Positions 1 through 6,632 of a stretch of 11,617 nucleotides of DNA are shown piece after piece; position 1 is the stretch's first letter; each line of letters begins with the position of its first letter. The position numbers were made by a program, and so were the translations under genes. Origin of the DNA: JBLFWJ01 sp047611425 (GTDB lineage Bacteria; Bacteroidota; Bacteroidia; UBA10329); NCBI GenBank assembly GCA_047611425.1, contig JBLFWJ010000107.1, positions 1 to 11,617 of the forward strand, read 5' to 3'. Below the pieces are notes generated by a model that was not told the origin of the DNA, did no database searches, and saw only the letters and a list, made by a program, of their open reading frames with translations.

Positions 1-233
1 GAGGCTACCTGAAAAACGTAATTCGGATCCACCGGAAGATCCTTTTGATCTAAGCTAATTCCTTGATTAGTCCTTCTATCAATTGATCGCTGAGATAAAA
101 ACTGGATTGGGTCAGTAATCGTAAATGGCGTATTGTCTTTGTCCATAAAGCCAACCCAAAATTTCTGCGGGTTCTGTCCGAAAGAACTTAATCCCAATAG
201 GACCATTATGGCCAAAATCAAACATCTTCTCAT
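1..233 (-). CDS. S8 family (subtilisin-like) serine peptidase, N-terminal part only
   Basis: This is the first 77 codons of a secreted peptidase; the rest lies beyond the left edge. The gene starts with ATG at 231-233, overlapping the TGA of the upstream lipoprotein gene (ATGA), which suggests translational coupling. Residues 1-20 form a signal peptide (MRRC, then a hydrophobic run ending SSFGQ). The following segment, with FWVGFMDKDNTPF near residues 25-37, FLSQRSIDRR near 45-54 and DLPVDPNYV near 65-73, is the propeptide-like start I recognise from Bacteroidetes S8 peptidases, which often carry a C-terminal T9SS sorting domain. The catalytic Asp, His and Ser are not in the window, so the assignment rests on this N-terminal pattern. 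It would be exported by Sec and act outside the cytoplasm. It is the last visible gene of the mnmD-mnmA operon. Confidence 0.8.
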   Translation of the reverse strand, partial: MRRCLILAIMVLLGLSSFGQNPQKFWVGFMDKDNTPFTITDPIQFLSQRSIDRRTNQGISLDQKDLPVDPNYVFQVA

Positions 234-970
234 TCTCCGAAATCAGTGATTTTCTGTTCAAAAACGAAACCTACGGTATCCTTTAAGGATGGAGTGTCCG
301 GATTTTGCTGAATGTCATAAACCATTATCTGACGGTGAATCAAACCTACGTTCAACGCATAAACCTCTTGACTGAACAGATTCAGCCCGAATGCCGCTGG
401 TCTATCAATTTGAATAACCGTTACGGTACTATCGAACGTTAATCCGTTAATGGTGTAAGCCTGATGCACGTCCTGATAAGTGTAATTCCAATCGACCGGA
501 ATTGGGCTTTGCCCTAACCAAGACTCAATGCTTTGATGCTCAGTACGATTGTTGCCAAGCCATTCCTTTCCTTCTTCAACAGGGAAATTGTGCTTAATGA
601 AAATTACGTTCTCTTCGTTCTGTTCTGCCGTCAGCGTGGTTCGAGCTTTGCTCCAGATGTCGGTAATATTCCAAGAAAGTGTATCCATAATTCGTTTGAA
701 TCTTTCAATTCGAATTGATGGTCGATTCTCATCGTCAATGAATGCCGACTCATTTAGCTCTCTCAATTGATAATGTCGTTCTCCTGAGCCGATGGCACCA
801 ATAGGATCATCTCGCCAAACCGAATCAACTTCGTATTCAACCCAACTATCAACTTCCATCGGGAAGTAATCAAGCCCAAGAACAGGCTGTAATGGGTCTT
901 CTTTGTAACAGGATTGCAACGCTAAAGAAATAGCGCCTAGAACAAATGCAATTTGAAGAATTGACCTCAC
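230..970 (-). CDS. Predicted lipoprotein of unknown function
   Basis: I do not recognise a named family. The 246-residue product begins with a short hydrophobic segment ending in a lipobox (LALQSC, lipidated Cys21), so it should be exported and anchored in the envelope. After a short linker it continues with DYFPMEVDSWVEYEVDS (about 34-50), a 'YFP...G..W.Y.VDS' style opening seen in many Bacteroidetes envelope lipoproteins. The rest is rich in beta-prone and aromatic residues with no visible catalytic motif. The start is GTG (968-970), 15 bp after the mnmA stop. No better in-frame start precedes the signal peptide, and the next Met is at residue 38, past the lipobox. The stop overlaps the ATG of the S8 peptidase gene, so the two are probably translated together. 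A functional link to the peptidase is only inferred. Confidence 0.8.
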   Translation of the reverse strand: MRSILQIAFVLGAISLALQSCYKEDPLQPVLGLDYFPMEVDSWVEYEVDSVWRDDPIGAIGSGERHYQLRELNESAFIDDENRPSIRIERFKRIMDTLSWNITDIWSKARTTLTAEQNEENVIFIKHNFPVEEGKEWLGNNRTEHQSIESWLGQSPIPVDWNYTYQDVHQAYTINGLTFDSTVTVIQIDRPAAFGLNLFSQEVYALNVGLIHRQIMVYDIQQNPDTPSLKDTVGFVFEQKITDFGE

Positions 971-985
971 ACCTTAAAGATTGTG

Positions 986-2071
986 TTATTTGATGAAACC
1001 ACCACCGATCACGTCATCTCCTTCATAAAAAACAGCTGACTGACCCGGTGCAATGGCACTAACTTCCTCAAGAAACTTGACTTGAACTTCCTCACCTACC
1101 TGCTTGACCAAACTAGGCGCTCCATTGTGCTTGTAACGCACCTTTGTCAATGCATCCATCTCGTCTGGGAGCGATGCATATTTCTGAAGATTCAAACCTT
1201 TAACAGTCATTTCAGAACCCATCAAATCCTCTTGCTTACCCAACACAACAGTATTCGAATCAGGCTGAATATCAGTAACATACATAGGCTCACCTAATGC
1301 TATTTCCAACCCCTTTCGCTGACCCACTGTATAGAATGGATACCCTTTATGTTTCCCTAACACTTCTCCGGAAGTTGACACAAAATCGCCTCCATCAACC
1401 CGCTCTTCTAAACCCTCTACTCTCCGTTTTAGGAAGCCTCTATAATCATTATCAGGCACAAAACATATTTCGTAGCTCTCGCTCTTAGTTGCTATTGCTT
1501 TAAATCCTGAATCGAGGGCAATTTGCCGAATCTTGGATTTCTGGAATCCTCCCAGCGGGAAAATTGTTCGAGCCAAGCTCTCTTGACTTAAACCCCACAG
1601 AACGTAACTCTGGTCCTTGGTTTCGTCTACCCCCTTGGAGACAACGTATCTCCCATTTTCTTTCCGAACCTGAGCATAATGGCCCGTTGCTATAAACTCA
1701 CAATCTAATTGATCGGCACGCTTTAGTAAGGCATCCCACTTAATATGCGTATTGCAAAGCACACAAGGATTTGGAGTTCTGCCTGCTAAATATTCACTCA
1801 CGAAATTCTCGATAATGTGATCACCAAATTCCTCACGGATATCAATTATGTAATGAGGAAATCCATAATGAACCGCCATATCACGAGCGTCATTAATATC
1901 ATCAAGACTGCAGCACCCAGTAGTTTTCTTACTTCCACCTGAACTTGCATGATCCCATGTTTTCATGGTCATACCAATAACTTCATAGCCTTCCTCATGA
2001 AGCAACATTGCTACCACGGTGCTATCCAAGCCACCACTCATTGCCACTAATACTCTACCCTTACTTTCCAT
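986..2071 (-). CDS. mnmA: tRNA-uridine 2-sulfurtransferase MnmA (TrmU)
   Basis: MnmA is the cytoplasmic enzyme that adenylates and then thiolates C2 of U34 in tRNAs for Lys, Glu and Gln, giving s2U. The 361 residues match the family length. Visible features are the PP-loop ATP-binding motif SGGLDS (12-17), the Bacteroidetes-type TGCCS segment (51-55), GRTPNPCVLCN (97-107) with the catalytic Cys at 106 equivalent to E. coli Cys102, TGHYA (129-133), DQSYVLW (153-159), and SYEICFVPD (199-207) with Cys203 equivalent to E. coli Cys199. VGQRKGL (249-255) and a C-terminal beta-barrel ending GGGFIK follow. The extra Cys103 in PNPCVLC replaces the Asp of the E. coli enzyme. The ATG at 2069-2071 overlaps the end of the upstream MORN-repeat gene by 11 bp. 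Co-transcription with mnmD fits, because both modify the same wobble base. Confidence 0.97.
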   Translation of the reverse strand: MESKGRVLVAMSGGLDSTVVAMLLHEEGYEVIGMTMKTWDHASSGGSKKTTGCCSLDDINDARDMAVHYGFPHYIIDIREEFGDHIIENFVSEYLAGRTPNPCVLCNTHIKWDALLKRADQLDCEFIATGHYAQVRKENGRYVVSKGVDETKDQSYVLWGLSQESLARTIFPLGGFQKSKIRQIALDSGFKAIATKSESYEICFVPDNDYRGFLKRRVEGLEERVDGGDFVSTSGEVLGKHKGYPFYTVGQRKGLEIALGEPMYVTDIQPDSNTVVLGKQEDLMGSEMTVKGLNLQKYASLPDEMDALTKVRYKHNGAPSLVKQVGEEVQVKFLEEVSAIAPGQSAVFYEGDDVIGGGFIK

Positions 2072-3098
2072 TGGTTTCGTCCCATTCTATGGTTGAGGTC
2101 AACTCACCCATTTCATACATCTCTACTCTATCCACACTACCATCTTCATTGTAGTGCGTTACTTTTCCGTTGAGTTTCCCCGCTGCGTAATGACCTTTCT
2201 TTTTCAACGTTTGGCCATGTAATTCTTCTACTGTTTCAGGTTCTTCTTGAAACTCCATTTCTGGCGGCACTTCTTTTTTAATCCACTCTCCGTTATCGTA
2301 CCATTCTTTAAAATCTCCTTGCTCCTCCCCTCTTTTATACGTGTACTCACTCTTCGGCTTTTCATCAGGATAAAACTCTTTGAACGTTCCGTTCTGCTTT
2401 ATACTCTTGGTTTTTGTTCCTTGATGGTAGGTGTCTTGGGTTTTTACAGAACCATTCATATTAAAAACCAACCACCTACCATGTCTCACTGCCTCCTGGT
2501 AATTACCCTGTAAGATTGGCTTGCCGTTTTCTTGATAAGAGTTGAACTCCCCATGAAGCTCTCCTTTCTGGTAATCAGCTTCAATCCACGGTTTTCCATT
2601 CTCAAAAAATTTCAACCATTTACCATTCTTTATTCCTTGGTTGAAGTGGAGTTCTTCCAATGGCTGTCCTGACTTCGGGTAATAGCTTTTGCTCATGCCA
2701 TTCAACACATCCATGCTGTAAACTTCCTCTAGCACAAGAATTTCTTCATCATTAAAGAACTGCCACAGGCTGTCCTTTTTCTCTTTCACAAAAACCCCTT
2801 TCCCTTTAATTTTTCCATTGATGTGGTAGCTATGATGAGCTACAGAAACACCATCAATTAGATGATTGTTCGTTGCTGACAACTTTCCATTATCATAGTA
2901 ATATTGAAAAAGCCCTACCGGCTTATCATCCTTGAATTGACCTTCATATCGAAGCCTTCCATTCTGATGGTTTTTTTTCCAAACGCCTTGCTTCAGGCCT
3001 GAGGCATCGGTCTGATTTGTTGGATCTTGAGCAAACCCAATTAAACTTACCAAACTGGCAAGTGTGATTAAAATGGAAATCTTTCGGATAAGGTTCAT
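2061..3098 (-). CDS. Secreted YwqK/MORN-repeat protein
   Basis: This 345-residue protein has an N-terminal signal peptide (MNLIRKISI, then a hydrophobic run ending GFAQ at about 24). A chain of MORN-like repeats of roughly 20-24 residues covers about residues 34-340. Each unit has the pattern G-x-W/F-x2-Y/F-x3-G-x4-x-G-x-Y/F, for example GVWKKNHQNGRLRYEGQF (38-55), GKWLKFFENGKPWIEADY (159-176) and GDFKEWYDNGEW (261-272). Proteins of this type are often auto-named 'toxin-antitoxin system YwqK family antitoxin'. There is no toxin partner here, and the signal peptide argues for an extracytoplasmic beta-sheet scaffold instead. It lies 27 bp after mnmD and overlaps mnmA by 11 bp, so it belongs to the same transcript. 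Function is unknown. Confidence 0.85.
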   Translation of the reverse strand: MNLIRKISILITLASLVSLIGFAQDPTNQTDASGLKQGVWKKNHQNGRLRYEGQFKDDKPVGLFQYYYDNGKLSATNNHLIDGVSVAHHSYHINGKIKGKGVFVKEKKDSLWQFFNDEEILVLEEVYSMDVLNGMSKSYYPKSGQPLEELHFNQGIKNGKWLKFFENGKPWIEADYQKGELHGEFNSYQENGKPILQGNYQEAVRHGRWLVFNMNGSVKTQDTYHQGTKTKSIKQNGTFKEFYPDEKPKSEYTYKRGEEQGDFKEWYDNGEWIKKEVPPEMEFQEEPETVEELHGQTLKKKGHYAAGKLNGKVTHYNEDGSVDRVEMYEMGELTSTIEWDETNGK

Positions 3099-3125
3099 TT
3101 TCGAGGCCGCAAAGATAGGTTCAAA

Positions 3126-3824
3126 TTAAGAGTTGGGTTCACTAGTAAACGGCTTTGTAGCACGGATCATTTCACGCTTTCCTGGTGGACCTGGAATCCT
3201 CTCGACACGAAACCCGACACTGATCATTGCCCTGCGTACATTGCCTTTGCAGCAATAGGTAACGAGAACCGCGCCATTGTTCATAGCAATGAACAGATTT
3301 TGAAATATATCAGCTGTCCAAAGTTCTGGCTGAGAGTCTGGAGAAAAAGCATCGTAATACAATAGGTCGATATTTGAGGGCAACTCAAATTCCAATAGTG
3401 AGGCTTCGTATTTGGTTAGGCTAAACCATGCGTGCAGCTGATTCAGATTACCATCCCACTCTGCTTCATGAATCTTCCAAAAGTCGTCTAACTCTTCCAC
3501 TCCCAGTACATCTCCGTATGCTTTTATTTCGTTAGTACCCAATGGATAAAGCTCTATCGAATGATAATCAATGGAGATTTTACCAATTCTTGATTTTGCA
3601 CTAGTTAACCAGACATTCAAGCCGGTGCCAAAACCCATTTCGAAAATCTTCAACCTGGTTTTACCAGCGTCAACTAGGTAATCCAGACCCGATTTAAGAA
3701 AAACATGATTTGATTCTTGAACTGCTCCGTGGCTTGAATGATAGGTCTCACCATACCGGTCGCTTGTAACCGTTGGCGAACCATCTTCGGTCAAAATGAT
3801 TTTACAGCTGACTTTTTCACTCAT
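3126..3824 (-). CDS. mnmD: tRNA (mnm5s2U34) methyltransferase MnmD, MnmC-N-like
   Basis: This 232-residue SAM-dependent methyltransferase corresponds to the N-terminal (DUF752) domain of E. coli MnmC and lacks the FAD oxidase half. The stand-alone form is called MnmD and performs the last methylation of the 5-methylaminomethyl group on tRNA U34. Visible motifs are the SAM-binding FEMGFGTGLN (61-70), the acidic strand end SIELYPL (89-95), the catalytic-loop signature YYDAFSPDSQPELWT (156-170), TYCCKGNVRR (189-198) and the GPPGKREM tail motif (212-219). It is the first gene of the minus-strand operon and starts at ATG 3822-3824. mnmA is two genes downstream, so the operon covers both the C2 thiolation and C5 methylation of the wobble base. 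A domain search for the Methyltransf_30 family would settle the name. Confidence 0.9.
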   Translation of the reverse strand: MSEKVSCKIILTEDGSPTVTSDRYGETYHSSHGAVQESNHVFLKSGLDYLVDAGKTRLKIFEMGFGTGLNVWLTSAKSRIGKISIDYHSIELYPLGTNEIKAYGDVLGVEELDDFWKIHEAEWDGNLNQLHAWFSLTKYEASLLEFELPSNIDLLYYDAFSPDSQPELWTADIFQNLFIAMNNGAVLVTYCCKGNVRRAMISVGFRVERIPGPPGKREMIRATKPFTSEPNS

Positions 3825-3848
3825 TAAAATGTGATGCTTATCATGTAA

Positions 3849-3867
3849 CCGACAACATTTATGTCGG
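3849..3867. promoter_or_regulatory. Palindrome in divergent intergenic region
   Basis: CCGACA (3849-3854) and TGTCGG (3862-3867) form a perfect 6-bp inverted repeat with a 7-bp spacer. It sits between the divergent starts of mnmD (3824) and the thioredoxin-like gene (3912). The position suits a dimeric regulator's operator, and it could also be a short hairpin. No TAnnTTTG promoter is evident on either strand here, so its role is inferred from position only. Confidence 0.35.
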
Positions 3868-3911
3868 AAACTTGTTGCGCGATTAAGATTGAATTAATAA
3901 AGGTCTAAGTG

Positions 3912-4523
3912 ATGAAAAGAATTCCAAAAGAAGTGTTTGAAAATGCCATGTCTTATCAAGAGTTCTTCAACATGGTTGATACCATGGCAGAGGAAGGTGG
4001 AACGACCGGTGAGATGATTGAAGGACATGTAACCGCCACAAAAATGAATGCCCACAGAATGAAGCGGGTTGAAAAAACTACCATTCTGGATGAGGAGATG
4101 AGCGAGAAATTGAAGGGTTACGGGCCAGGGCTTAAGTTTTTGATTATCGCAGAATCATGGTGTGGTGATGCGGGACAAAATGTTCCTTCGATGGCGGTCA
4201 TGAGCCGTGCTTGCAATTGTGTTGATATCCGAGTGATTATGCGAGATGAACACCTCGACATTATGGATCAATTTCTCACGAACGGGGGTCGTTCAATTCC
4301 GATAATGTTGTTGCTGGATGCAGATTACAATGTTCTTGGAAAATGGGGACCAAGACCTCGTGTCATCCAAGAAAGAGTAATGAAAAACAAGGAAACTCAA
4401 GAATTTACTGGCAGTGAAATGAACACTGAAATTCAACGGTGGTATGCTAAAGACAAAGGATTGAGCCTTCAGACTGAAATTATCGAAATGCTTGAAAGTG
4501 CATTGGGCAAGGTGGAAAGTTGA
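3912..4523 (+). CDS. Thioredoxin-fold protein (Thioredoxin_9-like), single active-site cysteine
   Basis: This 203-residue cytoplasmic protein has no signal peptide. The core runs from about residue 73 (LKFLIIAESWCGDAGQNVP), through DIRVIMRDEHLDIMDQFLTNGG (105-126) and the cis-Pro loop RSIPIML (127-133), to GKWGPRP (143-149). This order matches the Thioredoxin_9 family common in Bacteroidetes. The usual CxxC is reduced to W-C-G-D-A, leaving only Cys84, so classical dithiol-disulfide exchange is unlikely and a monothiol or binding role is more plausible. I chose ATG 3912 over the adjacent GTG at 3909 because AAAGG (3899-3903) lies 8 bp before the ATG, a good Shine-Dalgarno spacing. The gene is divergent from the mnmD operon and convergent with the beta-propeller gene. 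Substrate and partner are unknown. Confidence 0.85.
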   Translation: MKRIPKEVFENAMSYQEFFNMVDTMAEEGGTTGEMIEGHVTATKMNAHRMKRVEKTTILDEEMSEKLKGYGPGLKFLIIAESWCGDAGQNVPSMAVMSRACNCVDIRVIMRDEHLDIMDQFLTNGGRSIPIMLLLDADYNVLGKWGPRPRVIQERVMKNKETQEFTGSEMNTEIQRWYAKDKGLSLQTEIIEMLESALGKVES

Positions 4524-4637
4524 CCCTCCACATTCCTCGGTCTCTGTAGAAACCCTTTCCCAGCGTCATTTCGGAATAGGTACAACCAAACGCAGCCTGG
4601 TCGGCTAGGCTAGAAATCTCCAGATCTTCCATTGAAA

Positions 4638-4675
4638 CCAATCCTAAAGATTGGCTTGGACCACTTTAGAGTGGT
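4638..4675. terminator. Two adjacent small hairpins, possible bidirectional terminator
   Basis: CCAATC-CTAAA-GATTGG (4638-4654) and ACCACT-TTAG-AGTGGT (4660-4675) are perfect 6-bp stems with 5-nt and 4-nt loops, separated by 5 bp. They lie between converging genes, where terminators are expected. Neither has a strong T-run: the minus-strand reading of the first is followed by TTTC only. Termination is therefore a tentative reading, and they may instead be part of a structured RNA or a decayed mobile repeat. Confidence 0.35.
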
Positions 4676-4710
4676 TGACACAGTTCGCTGAACAGAGCTT
4701 AAAGGTCATA

Positions 4711-4836
4711 CCTACGGCTCAATACATGGCCTGTGGGAACCCAAAGGGCAGACCTACGCATAAATATAGCCCATGTGGGAAGCTACAACCCCTACCTAGG
4801 TGCAAATACAGCCCCTGTGGGCTAGTTCTAAACACA
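4711..4836. repeat. Three imperfect 27-bp repeats at exact 42-bp period
   Basis: Three units start at 4711, 4753 and 4795, exactly 42 bp apart. Each begins CCTA and ends TGTGGG after 27 bp, followed by 15 bp with no similarity between units. The second and third cores match at 21 of 27 positions and the first and second at 19 of 27 by eye. Shared features are CCTA(C/G)G, then AATA, then GCC, then TGTGGG. The third core can fold as AGCCC-CTGT-GGGCT (4810-4823). Spacers are too short and cores too variable for a CRISPR array. It resembles decayed, REP-like or minisatellite intergenic repeats; the family is not identified. Confidence 0.7.
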
Positions 4837-4870
4837 AATTATTCATCAAACCCACCTTGCACGGAACACC

Positions 4871-6592
4871 CTAATGCTTGATTACGGTCAGGACTTCGAC
4901 TTCACCATCCATATTGTGAATGGAAATGATGTACGGTCCTGACGTTCCGTTCAGATTCGTGCTCAGAATGGAAGCATTCTCCAAAGTTATAGTCTCCAAC
5001 AATTGTCCTTGATAGGACTTGATTTCAACGAACCCGCTCATCGGTTTCTGAAATTCAATATTTACCAGCCCAGATGACGGATTGGGGTAAACTCCGATGT
5101 TCTTACTCGTCACTCTAGATTCAATTCCGATGTAAGAATCAGGCACAAGCTTTAGAATAAATGCGGCTGGAAGATTAGTCGTATAGATCAATGAATCTGG
5201 ACCCGGATCGAAATCTATCGTGTGAAGAAAACCACCTGTAAGGAATATATTCCCGACTTGGTCAATTTCAATGGCGCTGCCTGTTTGCCATGCATTCAAG
5301 GTATGTTGAAACGTAACTACCCATTCAAGCCCACCAAGGGGCTTGATTTTTTGCACGTACAAGAAAGGGTAAGACGTATTAGAAGACAAAATGAGTGAGT
5401 CGGGACCGGGATCAAAGTCAACGGTTCCTGAAAAGGAGCCTAAGAGATACATGTTTCCATCAGGGTCTATATCAACCGCTGATTCTTCAGGTATGTTATG
5501 TGCCGCCCAAATCAATTCACCAAATTCATTTAGCTTGAGGATAAATCCGTCATAATTTCCGGTGGAAGTGACTTCATGCACACCGGGACCAAAATCAAGA
5601 TTAACCGTTCCAAAGAAGCTGCCAAATACCAGTAGGTCCCCGGAATTGTCGAGGGCCACAGATCTTCCTTCATCAGACGCAACATCACCAATAGAATTAA
5701 CCCATTCTAAATTTCCCAAAGTGTTCAATTTCATCACAAAAACCTCCTTGCGCGGAGCGTTGTTTGTAATACTGGCTGTTTGATTATTCACTCCTGCGTT
5801 GGGGTCAAAATCCACTGTGTCGTAATAAAAACCAGTGATATAAGAATTGCCACTTCCGTCTACAGCAATGGATGAACCTTGATCATCATAAGGCCCACCG
5901 ATTGCTTTTGCCCAAACAAATTCGCCATCCGAATCCAATTTTGAAATGAATAAATCTGTCTTCGGATAAAATGGATCCCAGTTATAAGCAGAATGTTCGT
6001 CTACTTCTGTACTTGGATCAAAGTCTGCAGTTCCGATAAAAGTTCCGGTCGTGTAGATATTTCCAAGATCATCAGATTCCATGGACAGAATTATATCTGC
6101 GCCAAATCCACCGAATGTTTTAGCCCAAATAAAATCTCCTAACGGTGACAGTTTAAGCACGAATGCATCCCAACTAAGGCTGCTAAAACTCAGTGTGTCT
6201 TCTCCCGGATCAAAGTCATTGTATCCTCCGTAATTACCCGCCAGTACAAGATTACCCGAAACATCCAACGTTAAAGCATTAACTGTTTGACCATCAATTC
6301 TTTTTGCCCAAAGGAAATTCCCGACAGGGTCGAGCTTTAAAATATATTTTGACGTCACATAGCTGGTTAAAAATGAAGAGTCAGGACCCGGATCGAAATC
6401 AACCGTACCACTAAAACCGCCAACAGAATATGAATTTCCAAGTGAATCAGTTACTACGCTAGACCCAAACGATGGGCCGCCCGAACCATGGAAAGTATAG
6501 GCCCAATCAAGTTGAACATCTTGAGCAGTTGAGACAGAAAAAGTGAATAACAGAATAATGGATAAGCAAGCAGGGTGGATTTTCGAACTCAT
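4871..6592 (-). CDS. Secreted SBBP-type beta-propeller protein with T9SS sorting domain
   Basis: This 573-residue exported protein has three parts. A signal peptide (MSSKIHPACL, then a hydrophobic run ending STAQ) is followed by seven repeats of about 61-71 residues spanning 25-485, and a C-terminal type A T9SS sorting domain from about 499 (VYPNPSSGLVNIEF) to the end. Each repeat has the SBBP-like pattern D-x2-GN-x-Y-x2-G-x-F-x-GT-x-DFDPG, a variable loop, then F-x2-KL-x3-G-x2-x-W. The DFDPG motif recurs near residues 65, 126, 190, 261, 331 (variant NLDFGPG), 392 and 460. Seven units suggest a seven-bladed beta-propeller. The protein would be exported by Sec, moved across the outer membrane by T9SS, and anchored or released at the surface. 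The ligand is unknown. The start is ATG 6590-6592, 40 bp after the DjlA-like gene. Confidence 0.9.
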   Translation of the reverse strand: MSSKIHPACLSIILLFTFSVSTAQDVQLDWAYTFHGSGGPSFGSSVVTDSLGNSYSVGGFSGTVDFDPGPDSSFLTSYVTSKYILKLDPVGNFLWAKRIDGQTVNALTLDVSGNLVLAGNYGGYNDFDPGEDTLSFSSLSWDAFVLKLSPLGDFIWAKTFGGFGADIILSMESDDLGNIYTTGTFIGTADFDPSTEVDEHSAYNWDPFYPKTDLFISKLDSDGEFVWAKAIGGPYDDQGSSIAVDGSGNSYITGFYYDTVDFDPNAGVNNQTASITNNAPRKEVFVMKLNTLGNLEWVNSIGDVASDEGRSVALDNSGDLLVFGSFFGTVNLDFGPGVHEVTSTGNYDGFILKLNEFGELIWAAHNIPEESAVDIDPDGNMYLLGSFSGTVDFDPGPDSLILSSNTSYPFLYVQKIKPLGGLEWVVTFQHTLNAWQTGSAIEIDQVGNIFLTGGFLHTIDFDPGPDSLIYTTNLPAAFILKLVPDSYIGIESRVTSKNIGVYPNPSSGLVNIEFQKPMSGFVEIKSYQGQLLETITLENASILSTNLNGTSGPYIISIHNMDGEVEVLTVIKH

Positions 6593-6632
6593 GCAGTCAA
6601 AATACTGAATCCTAATGGCAGGAGATTAATTC

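Larger units (their letters stand above)
4524..4870. other. Convergent intergenic region with hairpins and repeats, no gene
   Basis: This 347-bp stretch between two converging genes has no convincing coding sequence. It holds three short perfect inverted repeats: AGCCT/AGGCT at 4594-4598 and 4607-4611, CCAATC/GATTGG at 4638-4643 and 4649-4654, and ACCACT/AGTGGT at 4660-4665 and 4670-4675. The 42-bp-period repeat block at 4711-4836 follows. On the minus strand the 4638-4654 hairpin is followed by GGTTT, so it could be a weak terminator for the beta-propeller gene. No T-rich terminator follows the plus-strand gene closely. Confidence 0.6.

Noticed and set aside
2061..3098. Toxin-antitoxin system (YwqK 'antitoxin' label)
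   Set aside because: The protein has a signal peptide and MORN-like repeats, and its neighbours are tRNA-modification genes with no toxin candidate.
3909..3911. GTG as start of the thioredoxin-like gene
   Set aside because: The next codon is ATG at 3912 with a well-spaced AAAGG, which is the stronger start.
4711..4836. Possible CRISPR array
   Set aside because: Repeat cores differ at 6-8 of 27 positions, spacers are only 15 bp, there are just three units, and no cas genes are nearby.
4651..4881. Open frame of 76 codons with a 14-residue repeat
   Set aside because: It needs a TTG start inside a hairpin, has no ribosome binding site, and its periodicity is explained by the DNA repeat. It also runs into the end of the opposite gene.
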